Source of the DNA: an uncultured Faecalibacterium sp.
Lineage (GTDB): Bacteria; Bacillota; Clostridia; Oscillospirales; Ruminococcaceae
Assembly (NCBI GenBank): GCA_902463905.1
Contig: CABQHF010000039.1
Span: 1-12,649 of the forward strand
DNA length: 12,649 nucleotides
Direction of reading: 5' to 3'
Below the pieces are notes generated by a model, which did no database searches, was not told the origin of the DNA, and saw nothing but the letters and a program-made list of their open reading frames with translations. This document shows, piece after piece, positions 1-5,870 of this stretch. Within the stretch, counting starts at the first letter, position 1. Each line of letters starts with the position of its first letter. The position numbers and the translations under genes are program-made.

Positions 1-752
1 TACATCTGGTCGATGTAGTAATACACCGAGAAGCCGATGGCGTTGGCGCTGTTGTTGTAATCGGCAATGCTGTCCACCAGCTCGCCCATGGCGGCGGGAG
101 CCAGCTCAGAGGGCGGGGTCATCAGCTCACCGCCCTGAATGAGCAGCTTTTTGAACAGGGTCTGGCTGCCGGAGTCCTCGCCGCGCTGGAAGGCCACGAT
201 GTCCAGATCCTCGCCGCCCACGTCCTTCCAGTTGGTGATCTTGCCGGCGTAGATGTCCTTCAGCTGCTGCTGAGTCAGGCTCTTGACGGGGTTATTCTCG
301 TTCACGATGAACACCAGCGCATCCCGGCCGATGGGCTTGCTTTCCAGTTCGACCTTGGCCTCTTCCAGCTCTTTCTTCACATAATCCGGGGCTTCATACA
401 CCACCAGCATCTGGGTGTCGGTGTCGTACAGGCCAAAGTTCTCCCACGCATAGGCCGTAGTGCTGACCGAAATGGTGCTCTGGGCTTCTACCAGATCCCT
501 GCCGGTGGTGTCGGCCATCATCTGGGCCATCAGCGGGATGCAGGCCGTGCTGCCGTCCAGCTTGGGAAAATCCTCTTCCGAGAACAGCGGATCCTGCGGG
601 GCCTCGCTCACCGAGGAAGCCGGTGCCTCCGAAGAAGCGGAAGCACTGCTGGCAGGCGCATCGCTGCCCTTGCAGGCGGTCAGGATCCCGGCAGCCGAGC
701 AGGCGGCCAGGCCCAGAAGAAAGCTGCGGCGGGAAATTTTAGCATTTTTCAT
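1..752 (-). CDS. PstS-like phosphate-type ABC substrate-binding lipoprotein (3' end outside window)
   Basis: About 250 N-terminal residues are visible and the gene runs off the left edge. Residues 7-13 (SRRSFLL) match a twin-arginine motif, and residues 24-27 (LTAC) form a lipobox with Cys27 as the lipidated residue. The protein is therefore expected to be anchored outside the membrane, perhaps after Tat export. A Ser/Ala/Glu-rich linker follows. The body contains the order GRDALVFIVNENNP, then LTQQQLKDIYAGKITNW, then an RGEDSGSQT segment, which is the classic layout of the PstS-like type 2 periplasmic-binding fold. Phosphate is the usual ligand of this family, but the ligand-binding residues are only partly visible and another oxyanion is possible. 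The start is fixed by an AGGAGG at 762-767, nine bases upstream. It follows the WG-type lipoprotein gene by 23 bases, so the two are probably cotranscribed. No pst permease genes are visible; they could lie beyond the left edge. Confidence 0.88.
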   Translation of the reverse strand, partial: MKNAKISRRSFLLGLAACSAAGILTACKGSDAPASSASASSEAPASSVSEAPQDPLFSEEDFPKLDGSTACIPLMAQMMADTTGRDLVEAQSTISVSTTAYAWENFGLYDTDTQMLVVYEAPDYVKKELEEAKVELESKPIGRDALVFIVNENNPVKSLTQQQLKDIYAGKITNWKDVGGEDLDIVAFQRGEDSGSQTLFKKLLIQGGELMTPPSELAPAAMGELVDSIADYNNSANAIGFSVYYYIDQM

Positions 753-775
753 AAGAGAAAACCTCCTGTCATGGT

Positions 776-2392
776 TCAATAACCGGTCTCATCATCGGCG
801 TTGAGGGTGGAGAAAACGCTCCGGCAGTAGAGCCAGTTGCCGTCCGTATCCATCCAGCCGTAATAGAAGCCGCGCCGTGCCACGAATACATGGTCGGGCA
901 GGGCATTCAGGCTGTGGTCGTAGTAGCTGTAGCAGCTGCCAAGGCTCTTCATCACCACGTTGCCGGTTTCGTCCAGCACATCGCACCCGGTGGCGTAGCT
1001 GCTGCCAGGGACGCTGCGGGTACCGTAATACAGCGGCCGCCCGTTTTTGTCGGTGGTCAGATAGCCCAGATAATCATAGGTGTCGGTCAGGCTGCTCAGG
1101 TCGGAGACGAGACCCTCAGGGCCGTACACCCGCACGGCGGTGGTCGTGTAGGTATCGCGGTCCCGCAGCTCCATCCAGACGCAGCCGTCACTTTCGCAGT
1201 CCATCATCAGGCTCTGGCTGTCATCCACGACACCGGCGCTGGTCTCGTAGAGCAGGCTGCCGGTGTCCATGTCGTAGACCTTCAGGCTGCCGTCCTGTGC
1301 ATAGAGGGCGATCTTGCTGCCCGTGACGCTGGAAGCATACAGCGGGGTGATCTCTCCGGTGGAAAGGTCGTGGAGGTCATAGCCGTAGTCACCGTTGATG
1401 CGCCAGGTGACCACATAGCCCGGAAAATAATAGCTGGGCAGGTCGTCAAATTCGGCGATCACGCCCCGGTCTTCGGTGGTCATGTCCCGCAGCTGGTAGG
1501 TGCCGTTTGCGGTGAGAAATGCCGCCGTGCCGCTGCCGCAGGTCTGCTGAAAGCCGACATAGCCCTCGCCGGTGGCGGGGTTGTGCAGGATCTGCGTGGT
1601 GGAATCGGCGGTATAGCTGTCCAGTTCCACCCAGTCGTCCAGCGCATCCGACGCATCGGAAATGCGATAGGCCGTAGAGGAAGCAGACCCGTAGGTCTGG
1701 GTACCGTCCTTTTGCTGGATGGCGACCCAGCTGTGCAGGTTGCTGTCGTCATCCCATTCGTCCTCGGCAAGGTCTGCCGGGCGGGCGTAGCAGGTGAACA
1801 CCAGCATATCCCCGCAGACGATGCAGCTGTAGGCACCCTCCGGGACGGGCAGGTTCTTGCCGGTGGCAAGGTCGATGACACTGCAGGTGCCGTAGCTGTC
1901 ATAGCCGACATCGTAGCTGTCACCGACCATCCTGCTCTCCTGCAGCACCAGCAGACCGTTCTGGATGGTGGCGCTCTGCTCGCCGTCAAAGGCCATCACC
2001 TCGTTGCCGTCCTTGTCGTACAGGGCGCTGCGGCGACCGCCCCGGCCGGTGGAGTCCGACCAGGAGCGGAACCAGTAGTTCGTCTCGCCGGTGACGGTGT
2101 CGGTAAGCAGGTTCACGGTCTCGCTGCGGAGCGACTGGTACAGCACCTTGCCGCCGCACAGGATGGTGCGGCTGTCGCCGGAGTTATCGTAACCGTACAG
2201 GATGCGCAGTCGGCCGTCCTCCAGCGGGGCGGTATCGTACAGGGGCTTGCCCTCGGCGTCGGTGGGGACGGAAGCCGCCGAGGACGCAGGTTTCTCGGAC
2301 GCGGGCGGCATCAGGGCACAGCCGCAGCCCAACGCAAGGCTGAGGCCGATGCACACCGCCGTGCAGCCGATACGGGAAAAAGAACGTTTCAT
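776..2392 (-). CDS. Lipoprotein with WG/propeller-like repeats, function unknown
   Basis: A 538-residue protein. The start at 2392 (MKRSFSRIG) is chosen because GGAG lies seven bases upstream; the frame stays open for 31 more codons, but those lie in the leader, and an ATG at 2410 sits on the Shine-Dalgarno itself. Residues 1-25 form a lipoprotein-type signal (positive N-terminus, hydrophobic core, Cys23 or Cys25 as the likely lipidation site), followed by a Pro/Ser/Ala linker. The mature part is acidic and aromatic, with recurring strand-turn units such as LYDKDGNEVM, IDLATGKNL, HDLSTGEITPL, VYDMDTGSLLY and, at the C-terminus, FYYGWMDTDGNWLY. These resemble WG repeats or beta-propeller blades. 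No catalytic motif is evident. The gene lies just upstream of the PstS-like gene with the same orientation, suggesting a shared cell-surface role, for example sensing or scaffolding. That role is inference. Confidence 0.8.
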   Translation of the reverse strand: MKRSFSRIGCTAVCIGLSLALGCGCALMPPASEKPASSAASVPTDAEGKPLYDTAPLEDGRLRILYGYDNSGDSRTILCGGKVLYQSLRSETVNLLTDTVTGETNYWFRSWSDSTGRGGRRSALYDKDGNEVMAFDGEQSATIQNGLLVLQESRMVGDSYDVGYDSYGTCSVIDLATGKNLPVPEGAYSCIVCGDMLVFTCYARPADLAEDEWDDDSNLHSWVAIQQKDGTQTYGSASSTAYRISDASDALDDWVELDSYTADSTTQILHNPATGEGYVGFQQTCGSGTAAFLTANGTYQLRDMTTEDRGVIAEFDDLPSYYFPGYVVTWRINGDYGYDLHDLSTGEITPLYASSVTGSKIALYAQDGSLKVYDMDTGSLLYETSAGVVDDSQSLMMDCESDGCVWMELRDRDTYTTTAVRVYGPEGLVSDLSSLTDTYDYLGYLTTDKNGRPLYYGTRSVPGSSYATGCDVLDETGNVVMKSLGSCYSYYDHSLNALPDHVFVARRGFYYGWMDTDGNWLYCRSVFSTLNADDETGY

Positions 2393-2441
2393 AGGAACAC
2401 TCCTTTGCATCCAGACAACATCGGAAAAACTTTCCGGTTCA

Positions 2442-2470
2442 ATTATAATACGAAACAGCCGTGTTTTCCA
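2442..2470 (-). promoter_or_regulatory. Predicted promoter for the WG-lipoprotein/PstS-like transcript
   Basis: On the minus strand TGGAAA (2465-2470) and a perfect TATAAT (2442-2447) are separated by 17 bases. This predicts a start near 2435 and a leader of about 43 bases before the lipoprotein ATG. The -35 box lies inside the left arm of the MATE terminator hairpin. Confidence 0.6.
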
Positions 2471-2492
2471 TTGCGGGGAAAGCACGGCTGTT
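2454..2492 (-). terminator. Terminator-like hairpin after the MATE gene
   Basis: Arms 2454-2469 and 2477-2492 pair over 16 bp with a single G-T wobble, around a 7-base loop. In the leftward direction the stem is followed by a moderately U-rich stretch (TTTCGTATTATAATT). The hairpin lies 23 bases beyond the MATE stop codon. The U-tract is interrupted, so some readthrough into the lipoprotein genes is plausible. Confidence 0.6.
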
Positions 2493-2515
2493 GGTTACAG
2501 ATCTATGACAGAATT

Positions 2516-3898
2516 TCAGGACGAGGCTTTGGCCTGCTCGGCGTCGTCCATCCGGCCCAGCTGCTGCAGAAATGCAATCAGGAAGGGCAGGGACACCAGG
2601 AAGGTGAGCACATCCGCGATGGGCTGGCAGATCTCCACGCCGAACAGCCCGTGGGTGCGGGGCAGGATGAGGATGAGCGGGATGAAGAACACGCCCTGTC
2701 GGCAGCAGGCCAGGAAGGTGGCCCGGCCGGACGCGCCCACGCTCTGGAAGGTCATGTTGGCCACCACGATGATGGGCTGCAGCAGCATGGCCAGGCACTG
2801 GTAGTGGAAGGCGGGCAGCGCCACGGCGGTGACGGCGGGGTCATCGCGGAACAGACGGATGAGGACATCGCCGTTCACCCAGCACAGGCCCACCAGCACC
2901 ACCAGCATGCAGAAGGCCGCTTCGATGGTGAAGATGGCGGCCTGCCGCACCCGGCGGTATTTGCGGGCACCGTAGTTGAAGGATGCCACCGGCTGCAGGC
3001 CCTGTCCCACGCCGATGGCCACCGAGATGATGAACATGAAGATGCGGGACACGATGCTCATACCGGCCACGGCGGCGTCACCGTAGCTGCGGGCGGCAAG
3101 GTTCAGCAGCATGCCGCCGATGCTGTTGAGGCCCTGACGGCCAAAGCTGGGCGCACCGCCCAGCAGGATGCGGCCGAAATCGCGGGCCTCGCGGGTGACG
3201 GCCGAAAGGCGGAACTGGCTGACCGTTTTGCCCCGCAGGAACATGGAAAGCAGGATGCAGAAGCTGATGCTCTGGCTTAGGGCGGTGGCAATACCGGCCC
3301 CGGCGGTGCCCAGCCCGAACACGAACATGAACAGCGGGTCCAGCGCGATGTTCAGCACGCCGCCGGTGACCAGACCGATCATGGCAAAGCTGGCTTTGCC
3401 CTCATAGCGCAGGATGTTGTTCATCACCAGGCTGGAGATCATCAGCGGGGCGGCAATGAGGATGGGCCGCGCGTAGGCGCAGGCGTGGGGCAGGATGGTC
3501 TCGGTGCTGCCCAGCAGCATCATGAAGTGGGGCAGGGTGCCAAGGCCCGCCACGGCCAGCACCACGCCAAACACCAGAGCCGTGAAAAAGCTGGTGGACG
3601 CAAACCGGGTGGCGGCGGTGGTGTCGCGGCTGCCCAGGCTGCGGCTGATGATGGTGCCGGCCCCGTGGCCCAGCATAAAGCCCAGCGCCTGGATGATGGC
3701 CATCAGGCTGGAAACAACGCCCACGGCACCGGACGCACTGGTGGAAATCTGGCCCACAAAAAAGGTGTCGGCCAGATTGTAGATGCTGGTGATCAGCATA
3801 CTTAAAATGGTGGGAGCAGCAAGGCTGAGGATCAGTTTCGGGATGGGGGTCTCGGTCATCCGGCGGAACTGCAGCGCGCTGCGTTCATCGCTTGTCAT
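2516..3898 (-). CDS. MATE-family multidrug/metabolite efflux transporter
   Basis: A 460-residue polytopic membrane protein, the usual length for the MATE family. After a short hydrophilic N-terminus, MTETPIPKLILSLAAPTILSMLITSIYNLADTFFVG is the characteristic first helix region of NorM/DinF-like proteins. Helices continue to the C-terminus, consistent with twelve segments in two six-helix halves; the second half begins near the RDFGRILLGGAPSFGRQGLNSIGGMLLN stretch. Family members exchange H+ or Na+ for cationic drugs or metabolites across the cytoplasmic membrane; the substrate here cannot be told from sequence. The start is set by AGGAGG at 3905-3910, six bases before ATG. An alternative ATG lies 13 codons downstream without a comparable site. 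It appears monocistronic, with its own promoter (3974-4002) and a leader hairpin that may regulate it. Confidence 0.93.
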   Translation of the reverse strand: MTSDERSALQFRRMTETPIPKLILSLAAPTILSMLITSIYNLADTFFVGQISTSASGAVGVVSSLMAIIQALGFMLGHGAGTIISRSLGSRDTTAATRFASTSFFTALVFGVVLAVAGLGTLPHFMMLLGSTETILPHACAYARPILIAAPLMISSLVMNNILRYEGKASFAMIGLVTGGVLNIALDPLFMFVFGLGTAGAGIATALSQSISFCILLSMFLRGKTVSQFRLSAVTREARDFGRILLGGAPSFGRQGLNSIGGMLLNLAARSYGDAAVAGMSIVSRIFMFIISVAIGVGQGLQPVASFNYGARKYRRVRQAAIFTIEAAFCMLVVLVGLCWVNGDVLIRLFRDDPAVTAVALPAFHYQCLAMLLQPIIVVANMTFQSVGASGRATFLACCRQGVFFIPLILILPRTHGLFGVEICQPIADVLTFLVSLPFLIAFLQQLGRMDDAEQAKASS

Positions 3899-3928
3899 AA
3901 AAAGCCTCCTTATAAAGGATCAGATGCG

Positions 3929-3954
3929 AAAAACCGCCGCAAGAAGCGGGGCGG
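3929..3954 (-). terminator. Terminator-like hairpin in the MATE leader (possible attenuator)
   Basis: Leftward, a GC stem is followed directly by UUUUU (3929-3933). The stem pairs 3934-3938 with 3950-3954 and 3939-3940 with 3946-3947, with a 2-base bulge and a 5-base loop. It lies between the predicted promoter and the MATE start codon, and no leftward gene ends here, so it would act on the MATE transcript itself. Nearer the gene, 3908-3911 and 3915-3918 can form a short hairpin that covers half of the Shine-Dalgarno. Confidence 0.5.
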
Positions 3955-3973
3955 CGAAAATCAACGACTTCAT

Positions 3974-4002
3974 AGTATAACGCATGTACGGCAAAAAGTC
4001 GA
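3974..4002 (-). promoter_or_regulatory. Predicted promoter for the MATE gene
   Basis: On the minus strand TCGACT (3997-4002) and TATACT (3974-3979) are spaced by 17 bases, matching 4/6 and 5/6 of the sigma-A consensus. Initiation near 3967 would give a leader of about 70 bases containing the hairpin at 3929-3954. The gene-free stretch from 3899 to 4198 holds this promoter, the leader and the promoter of the ricin-domain gene. Confidence 0.6.
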
Positions 4003-4108
4003 GGGGAACAACGATGAAAAAATGGCCTGAAAACCGGTGCGAAGGGGCGAAAAAGAGGCCGAAAGAACCGGCGATTCTGTATGATTTGCTAAAGAAAGGT
4101 CGAATTGC

Positions 4109-4137
4109 TTGTGGAAAATCACGATATGTGGTATCAT
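4109..4137 (+). promoter_or_regulatory. Predicted promoter for the ricin-domain gene
   Basis: TTGTGG (4109-4114) and TATCAT (4132-4137) have a 17-base spacer, with predicted initiation near 4144, 55 bases before the ATG. The -10 box matches the consensus at 5/6 positions and the -35 box at 3/6, so this is a moderate call. Confidence 0.5.
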
Positions 4138-4198
4138 TTAAGCAGGAAGATGTTGGCAGAGTTTTGTCCGGCATCATGACAGATGGAGGAACTGAAGC

Positions 4199-5056
4199 AT
4201 GAAAACCGTAGCACAGACCGTGATCGAAGCCGATCGTTTTTATACCATTGCCGCCCACACCGGCAATGTGATCCAGGCCGTGGAAGCAAGCAAGGACGGC
4301 GGCACCGTTCGTCTGGGCAAGTACGACCACAAGCCTGAACAGGAGTGGAGCTTTATCCGGGTGGGTGAAGGTGTGTACCGCATCCGCAACCGCGCCTCCG
4401 GCAAGCTGCTGGATCTGACCATGACCGGCACCGCCAACGGCACCTGGCTGCACCTGTGGGAAGATGTGGGCGGCACCTCGCAGATGTGGGAGCTTTGCCC
4501 CACGCCGGAAGGCACTGTGCGCCTGCGCTCGTCCTGGGCCAGCGGCAAGTGCGTGGATACGGTGGGCATGGGTGCCGAGGTGGGCACCGTGCTGCAGATC
4601 TGGCAGGAAGTGCCCGGTGCCGACCAGCTGTGGACGATCGCTGAGGTGAAGGATCGCGTAAAGCGTGCCCCCAAGAAGGCCGAGGAAAAGGCAGAAAAGC
4701 CCGCTGTGGAAGCTGTGCCCGCTGCTGAGGCCGCTGCCCCGGCAGAGGAGAAGAAGGCTCCGGCCAGGAAGTCGGCTGCCCGCAAGCCCCGCACCACCAA
4801 AAAGGCCGCAGCAGAAAAGGCAGCAGCGACTGCTGCCGAAAAGGCAGAAGAGCCGAAGGCAGAGCCCGCTGCTAAGACCGAGAAGGCCGAAAAGGCGGAG
4901 AAGCCCGCCAAGGCTCCCCGCAAGGCTGCCGCCAAGACCACTGCCAGGAAGGCTGCGCCCCAGGCAGAAAAGCCGACAGAGGCCGCTGCAGAGCCTGCGG
5001 CTCCGGCTGAAAAGCCCAAGCGCACCCGCAAGACCGCTGCCAAAAAGGCAGACTGA
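4199..5056 (+). CDS. Ricin-type beta-trefoil lectin domain fused to a histone-H1-like Lys/Ala/Pro/Glu tail
   Basis: A 285-residue protein in two parts. Residues about 10-150 form one ricin-B-type beta-trefoil: three QxW motifs at 48-50, 95-97 and 143-145, evenly spaced by 47-48 residues, mark its three lobes. The second and third lobes keep the Asp typical of sugar-binding sites (D72 in KLLDL, D120 in KCVDT); the first lobe (NVIQAV) does not. Residues about 155-285 are low-complexity, almost entirely Ala, Lys, Pro, Glu, Arg and Thr. They include basic clusters such as ARKSAARKPRTTKK and PKRTRKTAAKK, like bacterial H1-type proteins. There is no signal peptide, so the protein is expected in the cytoplasm, unusual for a ricin domain. 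GGAGGA eight bases before ATG sets the start. It has its own promoter and terminator. Binding of the tail to DNA, RNA or polyphosphate is plausible but not shown. Confidence 0.88.
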   Translation: MKTVAQTVIEADRFYTIAAHTGNVIQAVEASKDGGTVRLGKYDHKPEQEWSFIRVGEGVYRIRNRASGKLLDLTMTGTANGTWLHLWEDVGGTSQMWELCPTPEGTVRLRSSWASGKCVDTVGMGAEVGTVLQIWQEVPGADQLWTIAEVKDRVKRAPKKAEEKAEKPAVEAVPAAEAAAPAEEKKAPARKSAARKPRTTKKAAAEKAAATAAEKAEEPKAEPAAKTEKAEKAEKPAKAPRKAAAKTTARKAAPQAEKPTEAAAEPAAPAEKPKRTRKTAAKKAD

Positions 5057-5082
5057 GCGGAAACAACTCCGTAAAACCAGCA

Positions 5083-5120
5083 GCACTCGCCGGGACTGAG
5101 TGACCCGGCGAGTGCTTTTT
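5083..5120 (+). terminator. Intrinsic terminator after the ricin-domain gene, probably bidirectional
   Basis: A perfect 12-bp stem (5083-5094 with 5104-5115) with a 9-base loop is followed by TTTTT (5116-5120). On the other strand the stem runs into TGCTGGTTTTAC, so it may also end the convergent crp-type gene that stops at 5135. Confidence 0.9.
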
Positions 5121-5134
5121 GCGTTGCGGGAGGG

Positions 5135-5782
5135 TCACTCCGGCAGCTCGTTCAGGGCAAAGCGGTTTTTCTCAAAGGTCAGCAGGCCTTCGTCCCGCAT
5201 TTTGCACAGCTCCTTGGAAAGGGCGCTGCGATCCAGATTGAGGTAATCGGCCAGCTGCTGGCGGTTGAACGGGATCTCGAACTGCAGGCTGCCGCAGCGG
5301 GCGGCCTGGGCGGAAAAGTAGGTCAGCAGACGGCCCCGCACGGTTTTGGGGGTGGTGCAGAAGATGCGTTGGGAAAGGCTCAGGTTCTTGCGCATGGACA
5401 CGGTGAGCAGGTTGCGCAGCAGCGTTTCCCGCACCGGGCCGGGCACCCCGCCGGAAAAGGCGGAAACATTCACGAACAGCACCTCGCATTCCTCCGCCGC
5501 TACGGCGTCCACCATCAGAACATCGCCGCAAAGGGCGTAGGTCTCGGCAAAGGCCTGCCCGGCGGAAATGCTGCTCAGGATGCTCTTGCTGCCCCACAGG
5601 TCGAGATTTTCAATGTGGACGGTGCCGCGCAGCACCACGCCCAAGGTGTGCACGCGCTCCCCGGCATGGAAAATGATGGCGTGCTTTGGGTAGGTCTTTG
5701 TGCGCAGGCAGCCGGACTGTTCCAGTGCAGCCCAGTCGGCCTCTGTCAGGCCCTGAAACAGCGGAGATGCAACGGGTCTCAT
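5135..5782 (-). CDS. Crp/Fnr-family transcriptional regulator
   Basis: A 215-residue regulator of typical family length. Residues about 8-125 form the cyclic-nucleotide-binding-like beta-roll (AIIFHAGERVHTLGVVLRGTVHIEN, then SAGQAFAETYAL). A long helix (about 117-140) leads to a C-terminal winged helix. Residues 173-201 (FNRQQLADYLNLDRSALSKEL then MRDEGLL) are the DNA-recognition helix-turn-helix. The cAMP-contacting Arg-Ser of true CRP is not seen in the phosphate-cassette position, and the N-terminal FNR cysteine cluster is absent. Cysteines occur at 25, 85, 99, 142, 163 and 193, so the signal is unknown. GAGG seven bases before ATG supports the start. It diverges from the ferredoxin-like gene with 88 bases between the start codons, and probably controls that gene and itself through the palindrome at 5803-5810. 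In other anaerobes such regulators respond to redox or nitrosative stress; this is an analogy. Confidence 0.9.
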   Translation of the reverse strand: MRPVASPLFQGLTEADWAALEQSGCLRTKTYPKHAIIFHAGERVHTLGVVLRGTVHIENLDLWGSKSILSSISAGQAFAETYALCGDVLMVDAVAAEECEVLFVNVSAFSGGVPGPVRETLLRNLLTVSMRKNLSLSQRIFCTTPKTVRGRLLTYFSAQAARCGSLQFEIPFNRQQLADYLNLDRSALSKELCKMRDEGLLTFEKNRFALNELPE

Positions 5783-5802
5783 AAAAATGCCTCACTTCCG
5801 TG

Positions 5803-5810
5803 GTTATAAC
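5803..5810. promoter_or_regulatory. Candidate Crp/Fnr-type operator (GTTATAAC palindrome)
   Basis: A perfect 8-bp palindrome lies in the divergent gap. Its centre, 5806.5, is 41.5 bases upstream of the predicted ferredoxin-gene start near 5848, the classic class II activator position. On the minus strand it overlaps a TATAAC sequence that could be the regulator gene's own -10 box, which would allow negative autoregulation. Target assignment is inference. Confidence 0.5.
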
Positions 5811-5835
5811 AACCGAATGACTGCCCTGATTATAG

Positions 5836-5841
5836 TATACT
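5836..5841 (+). promoter_or_regulatory. -10 box of the ferredoxin-like gene, no matching -35
   Basis: TATACT matches the -10 consensus at 5/6 positions. The hexamer 17 bases upstream (CCGAAT) bears no resemblance to TTGACA, which suggests that the promoter depends on an activator. Predicted initiation is near 5848. Confidence 0.55.
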
Positions 5842-5856
5842 CAGAGCACAAACACA

Positions 5857-5862
5857 AGGAGG
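5857..5862 (+). promoter_or_regulatory. Shine-Dalgarno that decides the ferredoxin start
   Basis: AGGAGG lies eight bases before the ATG at 5871 but only two before the in-frame ATG at 5865. Initiation at 5871 is therefore favoured. Longer in-frame starts near 5787 would precede the promoter. Confidence 0.75.
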
Positions 5863-5870
5863 GTATGGAC

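Noticed and set aside
890..3280. Very long rightward open frame (796 codons) across the lipoprotein and MATE genes
   Set aside because: It is antisense to two well-supported genes, crosses their intergenic region, is rich in Val/Gly/His/Gln, and has no domain or ribosome site. It is a by-product of high-GC codon use on the other strand.
3984..4202. Rightward open frame of 72 codons (or 62 from the ATG at 4014) overlapping the ricin-domain start codon as GCATGA
   Set aside because: GAGGGG lies seven bases before the inner ATG and the overlap would suit translational coupling, but I see no rightward promoter for it, its sequence is Lys/Arg-rich without a recognisable pattern, and the likely promoter of the ricin-domain gene lies inside it. 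Conservation in relatives would decide.
4660..5050. Repeated GCAGAAAAG-like units in the tail-coding part, considered as a DNA tandem repeat
   Set aside because: The units are irregular and follow from repeated Ala-Glu-Lys codons. No fixed period or direct-repeat copy number is evident.
3920..5086. Leftward open frame of 388 codons opposite the ricin-domain gene, with a Leu/Gly/Ser-rich start that mimics membrane helices
   Set aside because: The hydrophobic look is the reverse complement of the Lys/Ala/Glu-coding repeats in the tail. It would also cross a strong terminator and the MATE promoter.
5787..5870. Upstream in-frame starts for the ferredoxin-like protein (MPHFRGYNN... or the ATG at 5865)
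   Set aside because: The first would precede the predicted promoter and overlap the operator; the second is only two bases from the Shine-Dalgarno. The ATG at 5871 has ideal spacing and begins at a conserved-looking ferredoxin N-terminus.
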